Part shown: in pieces, positions 16,503-26,052 of the stretch
Layout: each line of letters starts with the position of its first letter
Numbering within the stretch: the stretch's first letter is position 1
DNA from: Hymenobacter amundsenii
GTDB taxonomy: Bacteria; Bacteroidota; Bacteroidia; Cytophagales; Hymenobacteraceae
Length of the DNA stretch: 64,000 bases
NCBI RefSeq assembly: GCF_002204745.1
Contig: NZ_NIRR01000013.1
Location: forward strand, 39,436 to 103,435
Reading direction: 5' to 3'
Position numbers and translations under genes: made by a program
Notes under the pieces: generated by a model
Databases searched by the model: none
Seen by the model: the letters and a program-made list of their open reading frames with translations, nothing else
Told to the model about the DNA's origin: nothing

Positions 16503-19500
16503 CTAGCTTTTTGCCTTGCCCTTGCCCGATTTAGCTTTCGGCGGCTCCGGCGCGGCAGGGGCCTTACGGGCCACTTTTTTACTACGAGCCTTGGGCTGCT
16601 CGGCCGCTACTTCGGGCGCCGGCTGAACGGCCGGCTTGGCCGCGGGCTTGCGGCGGGCCGAAGTTCGAACCGGCGTGGGAGCAGCCGGGGCCGGGGCGGC
16701 GGCTACCGGACGGGCCCGGCGAACGGACGGCGCGGGAGCCACCGGCGCGGGAGCCGGAGCCGGGCGGCGCGTCAGGCGGCGACGGATAGGCTCGGGTTCC
16801 GGCTCGGGCTCGGGTTCGAGGTCTTCCATGAGCTGGAAGGCCGAGAGGCCCAGTTGGAGGTCGTCGGCAATGTTGGTCAGGTTCTGGCTGCTAGTGGTTA
16901 GCTCCTGCATGCTGGTGGAGAGCTGCTTGGCCGTGCTGGCCACTTGCTGGGTGCCGGAAGCCGTCTGCTCGGCAATGGCCACCACTTCCTCCACGTACTT
17001 CACCACGTCGCCGATACTCGTTTTCTGAATCTCGGTGGCCGTGAGAATGTCGCGGCTGGTGCGCAGGGTTTCGCCGCTGCTGGTCGCAATGTTCTTAAAG
17101 GCCGAGCTGGCCTCGAAGGTGGCGTTCTTGCCCTTGAGCACCCGGCCTTCCATGGTACTGATGGCGGTGGCGGCGGAGGTGGTGTCCTTACGCACATCTT
17201 CTACCAGCGTGGCAATTTCGCTGGCCGATTTGCGGGAGCCTTCAGCCAGCTTGCGGATTTCTTCGGCTACTACCGCGAAACCCCGTCCGGCTTCCCCGGC
17301 CCGGGCGGCCTCAATGGCGGCGTTCAGGGCCAGCAGGTTGGTCTGGGAGGCAATGTCGGTAATCACGCCCAGCGACTTGCTGATTTCGCCCGAACGGGTG
17401 CTCAGTACTTCGATGGTTTTGGAGGTCTGGGCAGCAGCGCTGCTGATTTCCTCCATGTTTTTCACCACTTCGGCCACCGTTTTGAGGCCGAGCTGGGAGG
17501 TTTGCTCACCCAGGATGGCCGCCTTGATGCCCACATCGGCTTTGCCAGCGGTTTCCTTAGTGGCCTGCATGATTTCCTCAATCAGCTTGAAGGCCTGGTC
17601 GGTCTTTAGGGCCTGGTTCTGAGCCCCTTCGGCCATCTGCTGCATGGCCAGGGCCACGTCAACGGTTACCCGGCTCATCTCCTGTCCTTTGACGACCATC
17701 TCCTCCGACGACTCGCCCACGATCTGCGACGACTCGTTGATTTCGCCCAGCAACTCGTTGAGGTTGTCGACGGCGATATTCAGCGCGTCGGCCATGGCCC
17801 GGATGTCGCCGGTGGTTTCAATTTCCACCTGCTGCTGCAAGTCGCCTTCCGAAATGGCCCGCACTACCCGGCTCACTTCGAGCACCGGCGAGGCAATAGA
17901 TTCGATGAGTGCGTTGAGCGTGTCGACCAGCTCTTTCCAAGAGCCCGATACGTCGGTTACGGTCGCCCGCTCGGTGAGCTTGCCATCGACGCCGGCCACT
18001 TTGGCTACCCGGCTTACTTCCACGGCCAAACGGTTGAGGTCGTCCACCATCCGGTTGATGGTTTCGGCCAGCTCGGCCACCTCGCCCTTGGCTTCCAGCA
18101 TCAGCTTCTGGGTCAAGTCGCCCTGCGATACGGCCGTTACTACTTTTACAATGCCCCGCACCTGGGTGGTGAGGTTGGCGGCCATCGTGTTCACGTTGTC
18201 AGTCAAATCTTTCCAGACCCCGCTCACGTTGGGCACGTTGGCCTGGCCGCCGAGCTTGCCCTCGGTGCCCACTTCCTGGGCCACCCGGGTTACTTCGCCG
18301 GCAAACACGTTGAGCGAGTCCACCATCTGGTTGATGTTGTCCTTGAGGTCGAGCAGCTCGCCCTTCACATCCACCGATACTTTCTGGCTCAAATCGCCCC
18401 GGGCTACGGCCGAGGTTACGTTGGCAATGTCGCGCACTTGGCTCGTGAGCGAGGAGGCCATGAAGTTCACGTTGTCGGTCAGGTCTTTCCAAGTGCCGCG
18501 CACGTTGGGTACCACGGCCTGGCCGCCGAGGCGACCTTCCGTGCCCACTTCGCGGGCTACCCGGGTTACTTCGTCGCCGAAGGTGTTGAGCGAGTCCACC
18601 ATCTGGTTGAGGTTTTCCTTGAGCTGGAACAGCTCGCCCTTCACATCCACCGATACTTTCTGGCTCAAATCGCCCCGGGCTACGGCGGTGGCCACGTTGG
18701 CAATATCGCGCACCTGACTCGTCAGGTTGCTGGCCATCGTGTTCACGTTATCCGTGAGGTCTTTCCAGGTGCCCGACACGCTTGGCACGTTGGCCTGGCC
18801 GCCCAAGATTCCTTCGGTGCCCACTTCGCGGGCCACCCGGGTTACTTCGCCGGCAAAGATGTTGAGCGAGTCCACCATCTGGTTGAGGATGTCCTTGAGC
18901 TCCAGGATTTCGCCCTTCACGTCCACGGTCATCTTCTGGGTAAGGTCGCCTTTGGCTACAGCGGTGGCCACGTTGGCAATGTCGCGCACTTGGCTCGTCA
19001 GGTTGCTGGCCATCGTGTTCACGTTGTCGGTCAGCTCCTTCCAGGTGCCGCCCACGTTGGGCACGCTGGCTTGGCCGCCGAGCTTACCCTCTGTGCCTAC
19101 CTCGCGGGCCACCCGGGTTACTTCGTCGCCGAAGATGTTGAGCGAGTCCACCATCTGGTTGAGGATGTCCTTGAGCTCCAGGATTTCGCCCTTCACGTTC
19201 ACGGTCATCTTCTGGCTCAAATCACCCCGGGCTACGGCCGTGGCCACGTTGGCAATGTCGCGCACCTGAGAAGTCAGGTTGCTGGCCATGTTGTTCACGT
19301 TGTCCGTCAGGTCTTTCCAGATACCGGCCACGTTCGGAACGCTGGCCTGCCCGCCGAGTTTACCCTCAGTGCCCACTTCGAGGGCTACCCGGGTTACTTC
19401 GCCGGCAAACAGGTTGAGCGAGTCCACCATCTGATTCAGGTTCTGCTTCAAATCCAGCAGTTCGCCCTTCACGTTCACGGTCATCTTCTGGCTCAAGTCG

Positions 19501-20558
19501 CCCCGGGCTACGGCGGTGGCCACGTTGGCAATGTCGCGCACCTGACTCGTCAGGTTGCTGGCCATGTTGTTCACGTTGTCGGTCAGGTCTTTCCAGGTGC
19601 CGCCGACGTTCGGAACCGACGCTTGGCCGCCGAGCTTGCCTTCGGTACCCACTTCCTGGGCCACCCGGGTTACTTCGCCGGCAAACAGGTTGAGCGAGTC
19701 CACCATCTGATTCAGGTTCTGCTTCAAATCCAGCAGCTCGCCTTTCACGTCCACGGTAATTTTCTGGCTGAGGTCGCCCCGGGCTACGGCCGTGGCCACG
19801 TTGGCAATATCGCGCACCTGACTCGTCAGGTTGCTGGCCATGTTGTTCACGTTGTCGGTCAGGTCTTTCCAGATACCGGCTACGTTGGGCACCGACGCCT
19901 GGCCGCCGAGCTTACCTTCGGTGCCCACTTCCTGGGCCACGCGGGTTACTTCGCCGGCAAACAGGTTGAGGTTGTCGATGGTCTTGTTGATGGTCTCGGC
20001 CATCACCTTGAAGTCGCCCGAAACCGGAATCTGGAACGTCTCGTCGAGGTTGCCCCGGCTGATGTTCTTGAGCACTTTGCCCACTTCGAGCACCGGCACG
20101 GCAATACTGTCGACGAGGCCGTTGATGTTATTGATCATGTCGCGCCAGAAGCCGGCGGCATTGTCGCCCGAGGCGCGGGCCTTGAGGTTACCTTCTACTC
20201 CGGCAACTTTGGAAATGCGCGACACCTCGCCGCCCACACCGCCAATCATCTCCACCATCGAGTTGTAAGCCTCCGCAATTTCGGCGAAGATGTCGTCGTT
20301 CTGCTTGGTCAGGCGCACACTCACGTCGCCCTTCTTGAAGGCATCGAGGGCATACAGCACCCGGTTGAGCTGGTCGTTGATATAGTCTGTTTCCGCCGTG
20401 GCGGTGCGGCTGCTTTCGGTACCCCGCTTGCGGGTATGGTCGCCGCTGGAGCGGCTCAGGCGGGAGGCACTGGCCAAACTCACCGCGGTGCCGTTGGCAG
20501 CTGAGGCAGTCGTTGGGGCGGCCGGGGAGGCAGATTTGGGCGTCTTTGCTGAAGCCAT
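16503..20558 (-). CDS. giant soluble chemoreceptor with nine HAMP-like repeats and a basic tail
   Basis: The protein of about 1351 residues (start ATG 20558, [10 protein letters not shown]; an ATG six codons upstream at 20576 is possible) has no signal peptide or membrane segment. A Ser/Ala-rich basic N-terminus (to ~55) leads to a first HAMP-like unit, then nine tandem units of 92 residues each (~119-946). A typical unit contains [34 protein letters not shown] and [10 protein letters not shown] standard MCP signalling helix pair follows with the tip [20 protein letters not shown]. The last ~107 residues start [10 protein letters not shown] and become Ala/Pro/Lys/Arg-rich ([26 protein letters not shown]), like histone-H1-type tails. 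It heads the che operon. The Myxococcus cytoplasmic receptor FrzCD, which binds DNA through a basic region, is a possible functional analogue. Confidence 0.92.
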   Translation of the reverse strand: MASAKTPKSASPAAPTTASAANGTAVSLASASRLSRSSGDHTRKRGTESSRTATAETDYINDQLNRVLYALDAFKKGDVSVRLTKQNDDIFAEIAEAYNSMVEMIGGVGGEVSRISKVAGVEGNLKARASGDNAAGFWRDMINNINGLVDSIAVPVLEVGKVLKNISRGNLDETFQIPVSGDFKVMAETINKTIDNLNLFAGEVTRVAQEVGTEGKLGGQASVPNVAGIWKDLTDNVNNMASNLTSQVRDIANVATAVARGDLSQKITVDVKGELLDLKQNLNQMVDSLNLFAGEVTRVAQEVGTEGKLGGQASVPNVGGTWKDLTDNVNNMASNLTSQVRDIANVATAVARGDLSQKMTVNVKGELLDLKQNLNQMVDSLNLFAGEVTRVALEVGTEGKLGGQASVPNVAGIWKDLTDNVNNMASNLTSQVRDIANVATAVARGDLSQKMTVNVKGEILELKDILNQMVDSLNIFGDEVTRVAREVGTEGKLGGQASVPNVGGTWKELTDNVNTMASNLTSQVRDIANVATAVAKGDLTQKMTVDVKGEILELKDILNQMVDSLNIFAGEVTRVAREVGTEGILGGQANVPSVSGTWKDLTDNVNTMASNLTSQVRDIANVATAVARGDLSQKVSVDVKGELFQLKENLNQMVDSLNTFGDEVTRVAREVGTEGRLGGQAVVPNVRGTWKDLTDNVNFMASSLTSQVRDIANVTSAVARGDLSQKVSVDVKGELLDLKDNINQMVDSLNVFAGEVTRVAQEVGTEGKLGGQANVPNVSGVWKDLTDNVNTMAANLTTQVRGIVKVVTAVSQGDLTQKLMLEAKGEVAELAETINRMVDDLNRLAVEVSRVAKVAGVDGKLTERATVTDVSGSWKELVDTLNALIESIASPVLEVSRVVRAISEGDLQQQVEIETTGDIRAMADALNIAVDNLNELLGEINESSQIVGESSEEMVVKGQEMSRVTVDVALAMQQMAEGAQNQALKTDQAFKLIEEIMQATKETAGKADVGIKAAILGEQTSQLGLKTVAEVVKNMEEISSAAAQTSKTIEVLSTRSGEISKSLGVITDIASQTNLLALNAAIEAARAGEAGRGFAVVAEEIRKLAEGSRKSASEIATLVEDVRKDTTSAATAISTMEGRVLKGKNATFEASSAFKNIATSSGETLRTSRDILTATEIQKTSIGDVVKYVEEVVAIAEQTASGTQQVASTAKQLSTSMQELTTSSQNLTNIADDLQLGLSAFQLMEDLEPEPEPEPEPIRRRLTRRPAPAPAPVAPAPSVRRARPVAAAPAPAAPTPVRTSARRKPAAKPAVQPAPEVAAEQPKARSKKVARKAPAAPEPPKAKSGKGKAKS
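17721..20204 (-). repeat. nine tandem 276-bp repeats inside the chemoreceptor gene
   Basis: Units of exactly 276 bp (92 codons) run from 20204 down to 17721. The seven middle units (19928-17997) are close to each other at the DNA level as well as in protein, while the first and last are diverged. This pattern points to recent unequal crossing-over or gene conversion in the middle of the array. Confidence 0.9.
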
Positions 20559-20635
20559 AGGGAAGAAGAGTAGCAAAACCTACGAGAGGCGGGTAGTGCG
20601 CAAATGAAACCGCCGGGGGTGGGGTCTCTCACAAA

Positions 20636-20643
20636 CAAAGGTA
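20636..20643 (-). promoter_or_regulatory. -7 box (TACCTTTG) for the chemosensory operon
   Basis: Exact TAnnTTTG on the minus strand about 78 bases upstream of the receptor ATG; it is the only such site before the operon. Confidence 0.6.
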
Positions 20644-20705
20644 GCAGAACTGCCCGCTTAGCTGCTATCGGCCCCCAAAACCTGCACGAAAAACCAACAG
20701 ACTGA

Positions 20706-20743
20706 CCGGCCCCGCTTCGTCTGTGGCGTGGGGGCGGGGCCGG
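20706..20743. other. GC-rich hairpin in the che/topA divergent spacer
   Basis: Arms CCGGCCCCGC (20706-20715) and GCGGGGCCGG (20734-20743) around an 18-base loop. The 20644-20967 spacer otherwise holds only the two divergent promoter boxes; I see no gene in it. Confidence 0.45.
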
Positions 20744-20890
20744 ATAAACAGACGAAAGGCCATGTTATACCCTGACCTGCAGTCCGATACGCCCGACCGC
20801 TGCTTATGGGCGATGGTGAAACTCCTTATCTATAGGCAGTCTTTAGGGGGGATATTCGGCGCCGACTATGCCGGTGCCGGATTATTGCAT

Positions 20891-20898
20891 CATCTTTG
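20891..20898 (+). promoter_or_regulatory. -7-like box (CATCTTTG) for topA
   Basis: One mismatch to TAnnTTTG, about 70 bases before the topA ATG at 20968. Confidence 0.4.
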
Positions 20899-20967
20899 CG
20901 GCAAAATTCAACTTTTGCGCGGTCCCACCCGTTTCCTACTCAAACAAGCTCCGCGTCCCCCCACCTT

Positions 20968-23496
20968 ATGGTCAAAAATTTAGTCATCGTCGAGTCGCCA
21001 GCCAAAGCCAAAACCATTGAAGGATACCTCGGCAAGGACTTCGTGGTCCGGTCATCGTTCGGCCACGTCCGCGACTTACCCAAGGATAATAACGCCATTG
21101 ATATTGCCAACGGCTTCAAGCCAACTTACGTGGTTTCCGCCGATAAGCGCGATATAATCAGCCAGTTAAAGAAGCTTGCCAAGGAGGCCGAAATTGTATG
21201 GCTGGCCAGTGACGATGACCGCGAGGGTGAAGCCATCAGTTGGCACCTGGCCGAAACGCTGAACCTGAACAGCGAGAAGACGCGCCGCATCGTGTTCCGC
21301 GAAATCACCAAAACCGCCATCCTCAAGGCCATCGACAGCCCCCGGGAAATTGACCTCAATCTGGTAAATGCCCAGCAAGCCCGCCGGGTGCTCGACCGTC
21401 TGGTAGGTTTCGAGCTGAGCCCGGTGCTCTGGAAAAAAGTGAAGGCCGGCCTTTCGGCCGGCCGCGTGCAAAGCGTGGCCGTACGCCTGGTCGTGGACCG
21501 GGAGCGGGACATCAGCGGCTTTACCGTGACGTCGGCTTACCGGGTGGTGGCCCGCTTTGATGCCGGCCGGGGGGCCGTGCTGGAAGCCGAGCTGCCCACC
21601 CGCTACAAGACCCGCGAAGAGGCCGAGGCCTTTCTGGCGCGGTGCGTAGGTGCCGATTACTCTATCGAAAACCTGGAGCAGAAGCCCGGCAAACGTACGC
21701 CCGCGCCGCCCTTCACTACCTCTACGCTCCAGCAGGAAGCCTCGCGCAAGCTCGGCTTCTCGGTGGCTCAGACCATGAGCGTGGCCCAGAAGCTCTACGA
21801 GGCCGGCCGCATCAGCTACATGCGGACCGACTCGCTCAACCTGTCGGAAGATGCCATTGCAGCGGCCAAAACGGCCATTACCAACGCTTACGGCGCCGAG
21901 TACGCCCACACCCGCCACTTCAAAACCAAGTCGGCCTCGGCCCAGGAGGCCCACGAAGCCATCCGCCCCACCGACTTCACGCTGCTCAAAGCTGGCGGCG
22001 ACTCGCAGGAGCAGCGCCTTTACGACCTGATCCGCAAGCGGGCGTTGGCTTCGCAGATGGCGGATGCGGTGATTGAGCGCACGGTGGCCACCATCGGCAT
22101 TAGCACCCAACCCGGCGTTACGCTCACGGCCAGCGGCGAGGTTATCACGTTTGAGGGCTTTTTGAAAGCCTACACCGAGAGCAAGGACGATGAGGATGAA
22201 GAGGACGACAACGCCGAGTCGTCGTTTTCGCGGGGGCTGCCGCCTCTGAGCGTGGGCCAAGTGCTGCCGCTGCAACAGTTGCGGGCCACCGAGCGGTTCG
22301 CGGCGCCCCCGGCCCGCTTCACGGAAGCCTCGCTGGTGAAGAAGCTGGAGGAAATGGGCATCGGTCGGCCTTCGACTTACGCACCAACCATCAGTACCAT
22401 TCAGAAGCGCGGTTACGTGGAAAAAGACACCCGTGACGGCAAGGAGCGCAAGTTCCACGTGCTCACGTTGGAAGGCCCGCAGGTAAAGACGGAGCTTAAG
22501 ACCGAAACCTACGGGGCCGATAAGGCCAAGCTGTTTCCCACCGACGTAGCCATGGTGGTCACCGACTTTTTGGTGGAGCACTTTCCCGCCATCGTAGACT
22601 TCCAGTTCACGGCCAAGGTAGAAGACGAGTTCGACCGTATTGCCGACGGCCTCGACAACTGGACCGACATGCTGACCGGCTTCTACACGCCCTTCCACAA
22701 AACGGTGGAGCTGGGTGAGGAAATCGAGCGGAGCACGCTGGGCAGCACCCGCGAAATCGGCCTGCACCCCGAAACGGGCCAGAAACTGACCGCTCGCCTC
22801 GGCCGCTACGGACCCTACGTGCAGATTGAGCCGCTTGAAGGCGCCCCCGAAGACGAGAAGCCCGTGTACGCCAGCCTGCGCAAAGGCCAGTTCATCGAGA
22901 GCCTAACCATTGAAGAAGCTCTCGACTTGTTCAAGCTGCCGCGGGTAGTAGGCGAGTTCGAGGAGAAAAGCATGACGGCTGCCCTCGGCCGCTTCGGCCC
23001 TTATATCCGCCACGACAGCAAGTTTTACTCGCTGCGCAAAGACCAGGACCCGCACACGATTACCGGCGAAGAGGGCGTGGAGCTGATTGAGGCCAAGCGC
23101 AAGGCCGATGCCGAACGGCTCATCAAGTCGTTCGACGAAAACCCCGATATCCAGGTGCTCAATGGCCGCTTCGGGCCCTACATCGTGGCGGGCAAGAAAA
23201 ACGTGAAGATTCCGAAGGGCGAGGAGCCCGCCGACCTCACCCTGGCCCGCTGCCTGGAGCTGGCCGAAGCCACGCCCGACAAACCCGCCCGCGGGGGCCG
23301 CTTCGCCAAGAAAACTGCCCCGGCGGCCGAGGAAAAAACCGATACGCCGGCCAAAAAAACGGCTGCCAAGAAGCCGGCCGCTAAGAAGAAAGCGCCCGCC
23401 AAAAAGGCCGCTGCTAAAAAGCCAGCCACCAGCACGGCGGCTAAAAAGTCAGCCACCAGTACTACGGCTAAAAAGACCTCAAGCAAGGATAAATAG
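20968..23496 (+). CDS. topA: DNA topoisomerase I with lysine-rich tail
   Basis: The 842-residue type IA topoisomerase relaxes negative supercoils. It starts at ATG 20968 (MVKNLVIVESPAKAKTIEG, TOPRIM); a longer frame from 20896 adds unrelated residues. DDDREGEAISWH supplies the metal-binding Asp residues, and the active-site Tyr lies in GRISYMRTDS. After the core there are Gly-rich C-terminal repeats (GRYGPYVQIE, GRFGPYIRHDS, GRFGPYIVAGKK) instead of Cys4 zinc ribbons, as usual in this phylum. The last ~60 residues are a Lys/Ala/Pro tail (KKTAAKKPAAKKKAPAKKAA) resembling histone H1 and probably improving DNA contact. Divergent from the che operon. Confidence 0.96.
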   Translation: MVKNLVIVESPAKAKTIEGYLGKDFVVRSSFGHVRDLPKDNNAIDIANGFKPTYVVSADKRDIISQLKKLAKEAEIVWLASDDDREGEAISWHLAETLNLNSEKTRRIVFREITKTAILKAIDSPREIDLNLVNAQQARRVLDRLVGFELSPVLWKKVKAGLSAGRVQSVAVRLVVDRERDISGFTVTSAYRVVARFDAGRGAVLEAELPTRYKTREEAEAFLARCVGADYSIENLEQKPGKRTPAPPFTTSTLQQEASRKLGFSVAQTMSVAQKLYEAGRISYMRTDSLNLSEDAIAAAKTAITNAYGAEYAHTRHFKTKSASAQEAHEAIRPTDFTLLKAGGDSQEQRLYDLIRKRALASQMADAVIERTVATIGISTQPGVTLTASGEVITFEGFLKAYTESKDDEDEEDDNAESSFSRGLPPLSVGQVLPLQQLRATERFAAPPARFTEASLVKKLEEMGIGRPSTYAPTISTIQKRGYVEKDTRDGKERKFHVLTLEGPQVKTELKTETYGADKAKLFPTDVAMVVTDFLVEHFPAIVDFQFTAKVEDEFDRIADGLDNWTDMLTGFYTPFHKTVELGEEIERSTLGSTREIGLHPETGQKLTARLGRYGPYVQIEPLEGAPEDEKPVYASLRKGQFIESLTIEEALDLFKLPRVVGEFEEKSMTAALGRFGPYIRHDSKFYSLRKDQDPHTITGEEGVELIEAKRKADAERLIKSFDENPDIQVLNGRFGPYIVAGKKNVKIPKGEEPADLTLARCLELAEATPDKPARGGRFAKKTAPAAEEKTDTPAKKTAAKKPAAKKKAPAKKAAAKKPATSTAAKKSATSTTAKKTSSKDK

Positions 23497-23564
23497 CCTG
23501 CACAAGCAAGGTGCTGCGCCGGGCGATGGGGCAGCAACTCGAAAAGTCTAGCTTATTTACAAGG

Positions 23565-23596
23565 AAAGCTCTGACCTCACCGGTTGGAGCTTTTTT
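23565..23596 (+). terminator. topA terminator
   Basis: Arms AAAGCTC (23565-23571) and GAGCTTT (23587-23593), with inner GACC/GGTT pairing and six T residues. Confidence 0.7.
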
Positions 23597-23662
23597 GCGT
23601 TGGCACTCCTGGGAAATATGGGGTCGTTCCGGTCGTTATTTTAGCCCGCCCAACCTTACCTT

Positions 23663-24562
23663 ATGCTGAAAGCCTCCCTCCTGCCCTTACTGTTGCTCCT
23701 GAACTGCTCCGGGCCGAGCACTGAATCTGTAGCCGCTACGCCACCGGCTAAGGCCCCGGCCCCCGTGCCGGAAACCAAACCAACGGCCGACCAGTACCAC
23801 TGGCTGCCCTCCGGCCGCTACCGGGCGGGGCAAACGGTAGCAGCGCGGTTCGCCCCGCCTGCCGGCTACCAGCGGGTGGAGGTAGCGGCCGGCTCGTTTG
23901 GGCAGTGGCTGCGGGGCCTGCCGTTGCTGCCGCCCGGCTCGTCCGTGAAGCTCTACAACGGCCAGCGCAAGGACCGCCAGGATGTGCACACCGCCGTAAT
24001 AGACCTCGATGTGGGGGCCCGCGACCTGCAACAGTGCGCCGATGCCGTTATCCGGCTGCGGGCCGAGTACCTGTTCAGCCAGAACCCCGACCAGGTCCAC
24101 TTCCACCTCACCAGCGGCGACGATATCGGTTTTAAAAACTGGTATTCGGGAACCGGCTTTCGGGTGGTGGGCGATGCGGTGCAGCCCGCATCCCGCCCCG
24201 CTGAAGCGCCTACCCACGCCAATTTTCGCCGTTACCTTGACCAGATTTTCACTTACGCGGGCACCCTTTCGCTGAGCCGGGAGCTGCAACCGACGCCCCT
24301 GGCCCAGGTGCAGCCCGGCGACGTGCTTATCCGGGGCGGCTCGCCGGGCCACGCCGTGCTGGTGCTCGATGTGGCCACCCAGCCTGGTACCGGCCGCCGG
24401 CTGGCGCTGCTGGCCCAGAGCTACATGCCCGCCCAGCAGATGCACGTGCTGCGCAATGACGATTCCAGCCTGGGCGCGTGGTTCTACCTCGACCCCAAAC
24501 AAGCGCGGGTCGAAACGCCAGAATGGACATTTCGGAGCAGCGAATTAGGTCGGTTTGAGTAG
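23663..24562 (+). CDS. DUF4846 domain-containing exported protein
   Basis: The 299-residue protein has a hydrophobic start (LLPLLLLLNCSG) that may be a lipoprotein signal and an Ala/Pro linker. A DUF4846 domain covers the rest: WLPSGRYRAG, FGQWLRGLPLLPPGSSVKLYNG, VIDLDVGARDLQQCADAVIRLRAEYLF, and the hallmark QPGDVLIRGGSPGHAVLVLDVA, followed by LLAQSYMPAQQMHVL and AWFYLDP. The Gly-His pair in GGSPGHAV and the Cys in DLQQCADA recall NlpC/P60-like folds, but no catalytic assignment is safe. It is an envelope protein of unknown function, monocistronic, lying between topA and the sirtuin. Confidence 0.8.
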   Translation: MLKASLLPLLLLLNCSGPSTESVAATPPAKAPAPVPETKPTADQYHWLPSGRYRAGQTVAARFAPPAGYQRVEVAAGSFGQWLRGLPLLPPGSSVKLYNGQRKDRQDVHTAVIDLDVGARDLQQCADAVIRLRAEYLFSQNPDQVHFHLTSGDDIGFKNWYSGTGFRVVGDAVQPASRPAEAPTHANFRRYLDQIFTYAGTLSLSRELQPTPLAQVQPGDVLIRGGSPGHAVLVLDVATQPGTGRRLALLAQSYMPAQQMHVLRNDDSSLGAWFYLDPKQARVETPEWTFRSSELGRFE

Positions 24563-24659
24563 AGTTAAAATCGGCTTTATAACATAGGATTCTTGCACGA
24601 CATTAGCACGCGGGATTGCCCCTGCATTGGCATAACTATATTTCTCTTCATCACTCCTT

Positions 24660-25358
24660 ATGAAAAAAATTGTTGCGTTAACCGGGGCCGGTATTTCAGC
24701 GGAGAGCGGGCTGGCTACTTTCCGGGGCTCCGACGGGCTCTGGGAGGGCCACCGCATCGAGGACGTAGCCACACCCGAAGGCTGGGCGAAAGACCCGGTT
24801 CTGGTGCTCGATTTCTACAACCAGCGCCGCGCCGCCGCCCGGGCCGCCCAGCCCAATGCCGGCCACCGGGCCCTGGCCGAATTGGAAGACCAGTTTGAGG
24901 TCGTCATCATCACCCAAAACGTCGATGACTTGCACGAGCGGGCGGGCTCGACCACCGTGCTGCACCTGCACGGCAAGCTGTTCGAGAGCCGAAGCAGCCG
25001 CCACGAGGAACTGGTGTACCCGATGCATTCGGACCGTATCGAGCTGGGCGAAATGTGTGAGCGGGGCCACCAGCTGCGGCCCAACATTGTGTGGTTCGGC
25101 GAGGCCGTGCCGATGATGGACCGGGCAATGGCCGAAGTAGCTACCGCCGACGCTCTGCTGGTTGTCGGCACCTCGCTGCAGGTGTACCCCGCGGCCGGCC
25201 TGGTCGAGTATGTGCCCCGTACCGCGCCCATTTATATCATCGACCCCGGCCGGCCCCCGGTATCGGCCCGCGCCCGCCAGCACTTTATCACCGAGCCCGC
25301 CACCATTGGTGTGCCTCAAGTGGCGCAGGAGCTACGGCAGGAGTTAGGTCAGCGCTGA
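24660..25358 (+). CDS. cobB: sirtuin (NAD-dependent protein deacylase) lacking the Cys4 zinc site
   Basis: The 232-residue Sir2 protein removes acyl groups from lysines using NAD. NAD-binding motifs GAGISAESGLATFRG, TQNVDDLHERAG and catalytic His in LHLHGKL are present, as are GTSLQVYPAAGL and the late YIIDPG. FYNQRR supplies the Tyr-x2-Arg pair that in CobB and SIRT5 recognises succinyl or malonyl groups, so desuccinylase activity is likely. The usual two CxxC zinc pairs are missing: the segment after HGKLFESRSSRHEE has only one Cys (GEMCERGH). Similar zinc-less forms exist in related bacteria. Monocistronic. Confidence 0.9.
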   Translation: MKKIVALTGAGISAESGLATFRGSDGLWEGHRIEDVATPEGWAKDPVLVLDFYNQRRAAARAAQPNAGHRALAELEDQFEVVIITQNVDDLHERAGSTTVLHLHGKLFESRSSRHEELVYPMHSDRIELGEMCERGHQLRPNIVWFGEAVPMMDRAMAEVATADALLVVGTSLQVYPAAGLVEYVPRTAPIYIIDPGRPPVSARARQHFITEPATIGVPQVAQELRQELGQR

Positions 25359-25429
25359 GTTGAAAACCCGTCTGCTTTAAACCACCATTCGAGCTACGGG
25401 CTAAAGTCCGCCCGACACTATTTACCATT

Positions 25430-25960
25430 ATGGCATCCATAATCGGACACTGCGCCGTGGGCGCGACACTGGGCGTACTGCTGCTCCCCGAACGGCGCTA
25501 CTGGCCCTACTGGCTGCTGGCCGCAGCCTGCGCTTTTCTGCCCGATGCCGACGTGATTGGTTTCAAGTTCCGCGTGGCCTATGGCAGCCTCTGGGGCCAC
25601 CGGGGCCTGTCGCATTCGGTGCTGGCGGCCGTGGTAGTAGCAACGGCACTGGTGCTGCTGGTTGGGAGGCGGCGGGGGGCTCCTGCGCCGGGGCGGCTCT
25701 GGGGTTTACTGCTGCTGGCCACGGCCTCCCACGGGGTGCTCGATGCCCTGACAACGGGCGGGCTGGGCGTGGCCTTTTTCAGCCCGTTTGATACGGAACG
25801 CTACTTTTTTGAGTTCCGGCCGATTGCCGTTTCGCCCATTGGCGTGAAGAACTTCGTGGGCGAGTGGGCGGCCCGGGTTCTGCGGAGCGAGGCCCAATGG
25901 GTGCTGCTGCCGTGCGGGCTGCTACTGCTGGCGCAGGCAGCGTGGCGCCGGGCCTTTTAG
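25430..25960 (+). CDS. membrane-bound metal-dependent hydrolase (YdjM/DUF457 family)
   Basis: The 176-residue integral membrane protein matches the YdjM/YbcI type of predicted metal-dependent hydrolases. His and Asp residues are placed as in the family: IIGHCAVGA at the start, FLPDADVIGF, WGHRGLSHSVLAA and ATASHGVLDALTTGG. Four or five hydrophobic helices hold these motifs on the same face. The conserved SPIGVKNF near residue 137 also fits. Some members change with the SOS response, but no regulatory site is visible here. Substrate is unknown. Confidence 0.85.
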   Translation: MASIIGHCAVGATLGVLLLPERRYWPYWLLAAACAFLPDADVIGFKFRVAYGSLWGHRGLSHSVLAAVVVATALVLLVGRRRGAPAPGRLWGLLLLATASHGVLDALTTGGLGVAFFSPFDTERYFFEFRPIAVSPIGVKNFVGEWAARVLRSEAQWVLLPCGLLLLAQAAWRRAF

Positions 25961-25966
25961 GCACCT

Positions 25967-25974
25967 TAAATTTG
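25967..25974 (+). promoter_or_regulatory. -7 box (TAAATTTG) for the phosphoesterase-barrel gene
   Basis: Exact TAnnTTTG seven bases after the preceding stop codon and about 78 bases before the ATG at 26053. Confidence 0.5.
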
Positions 25975-26052
25975 GGGGCGCAGAAAAATTAAAACGGAAG
26001 TAAATCAGAACGTGGGCTTCTCCGTAGAAGAAGGTTCTACACTTCCCTCTCT

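Noticed and set aside
17721..20204. CRISPR-like array
   Set aside because: The repeats are 276 bp, coding and in frame without spacers.
18438..20504. A 688-codon open frame on the plus strand opposite the chemoreceptor
   Set aside because: It is antisense to the 276-bp repeats. Its apparent repeats are the complement of the HAMP units, and the protein is low-complexity without domain motifs.
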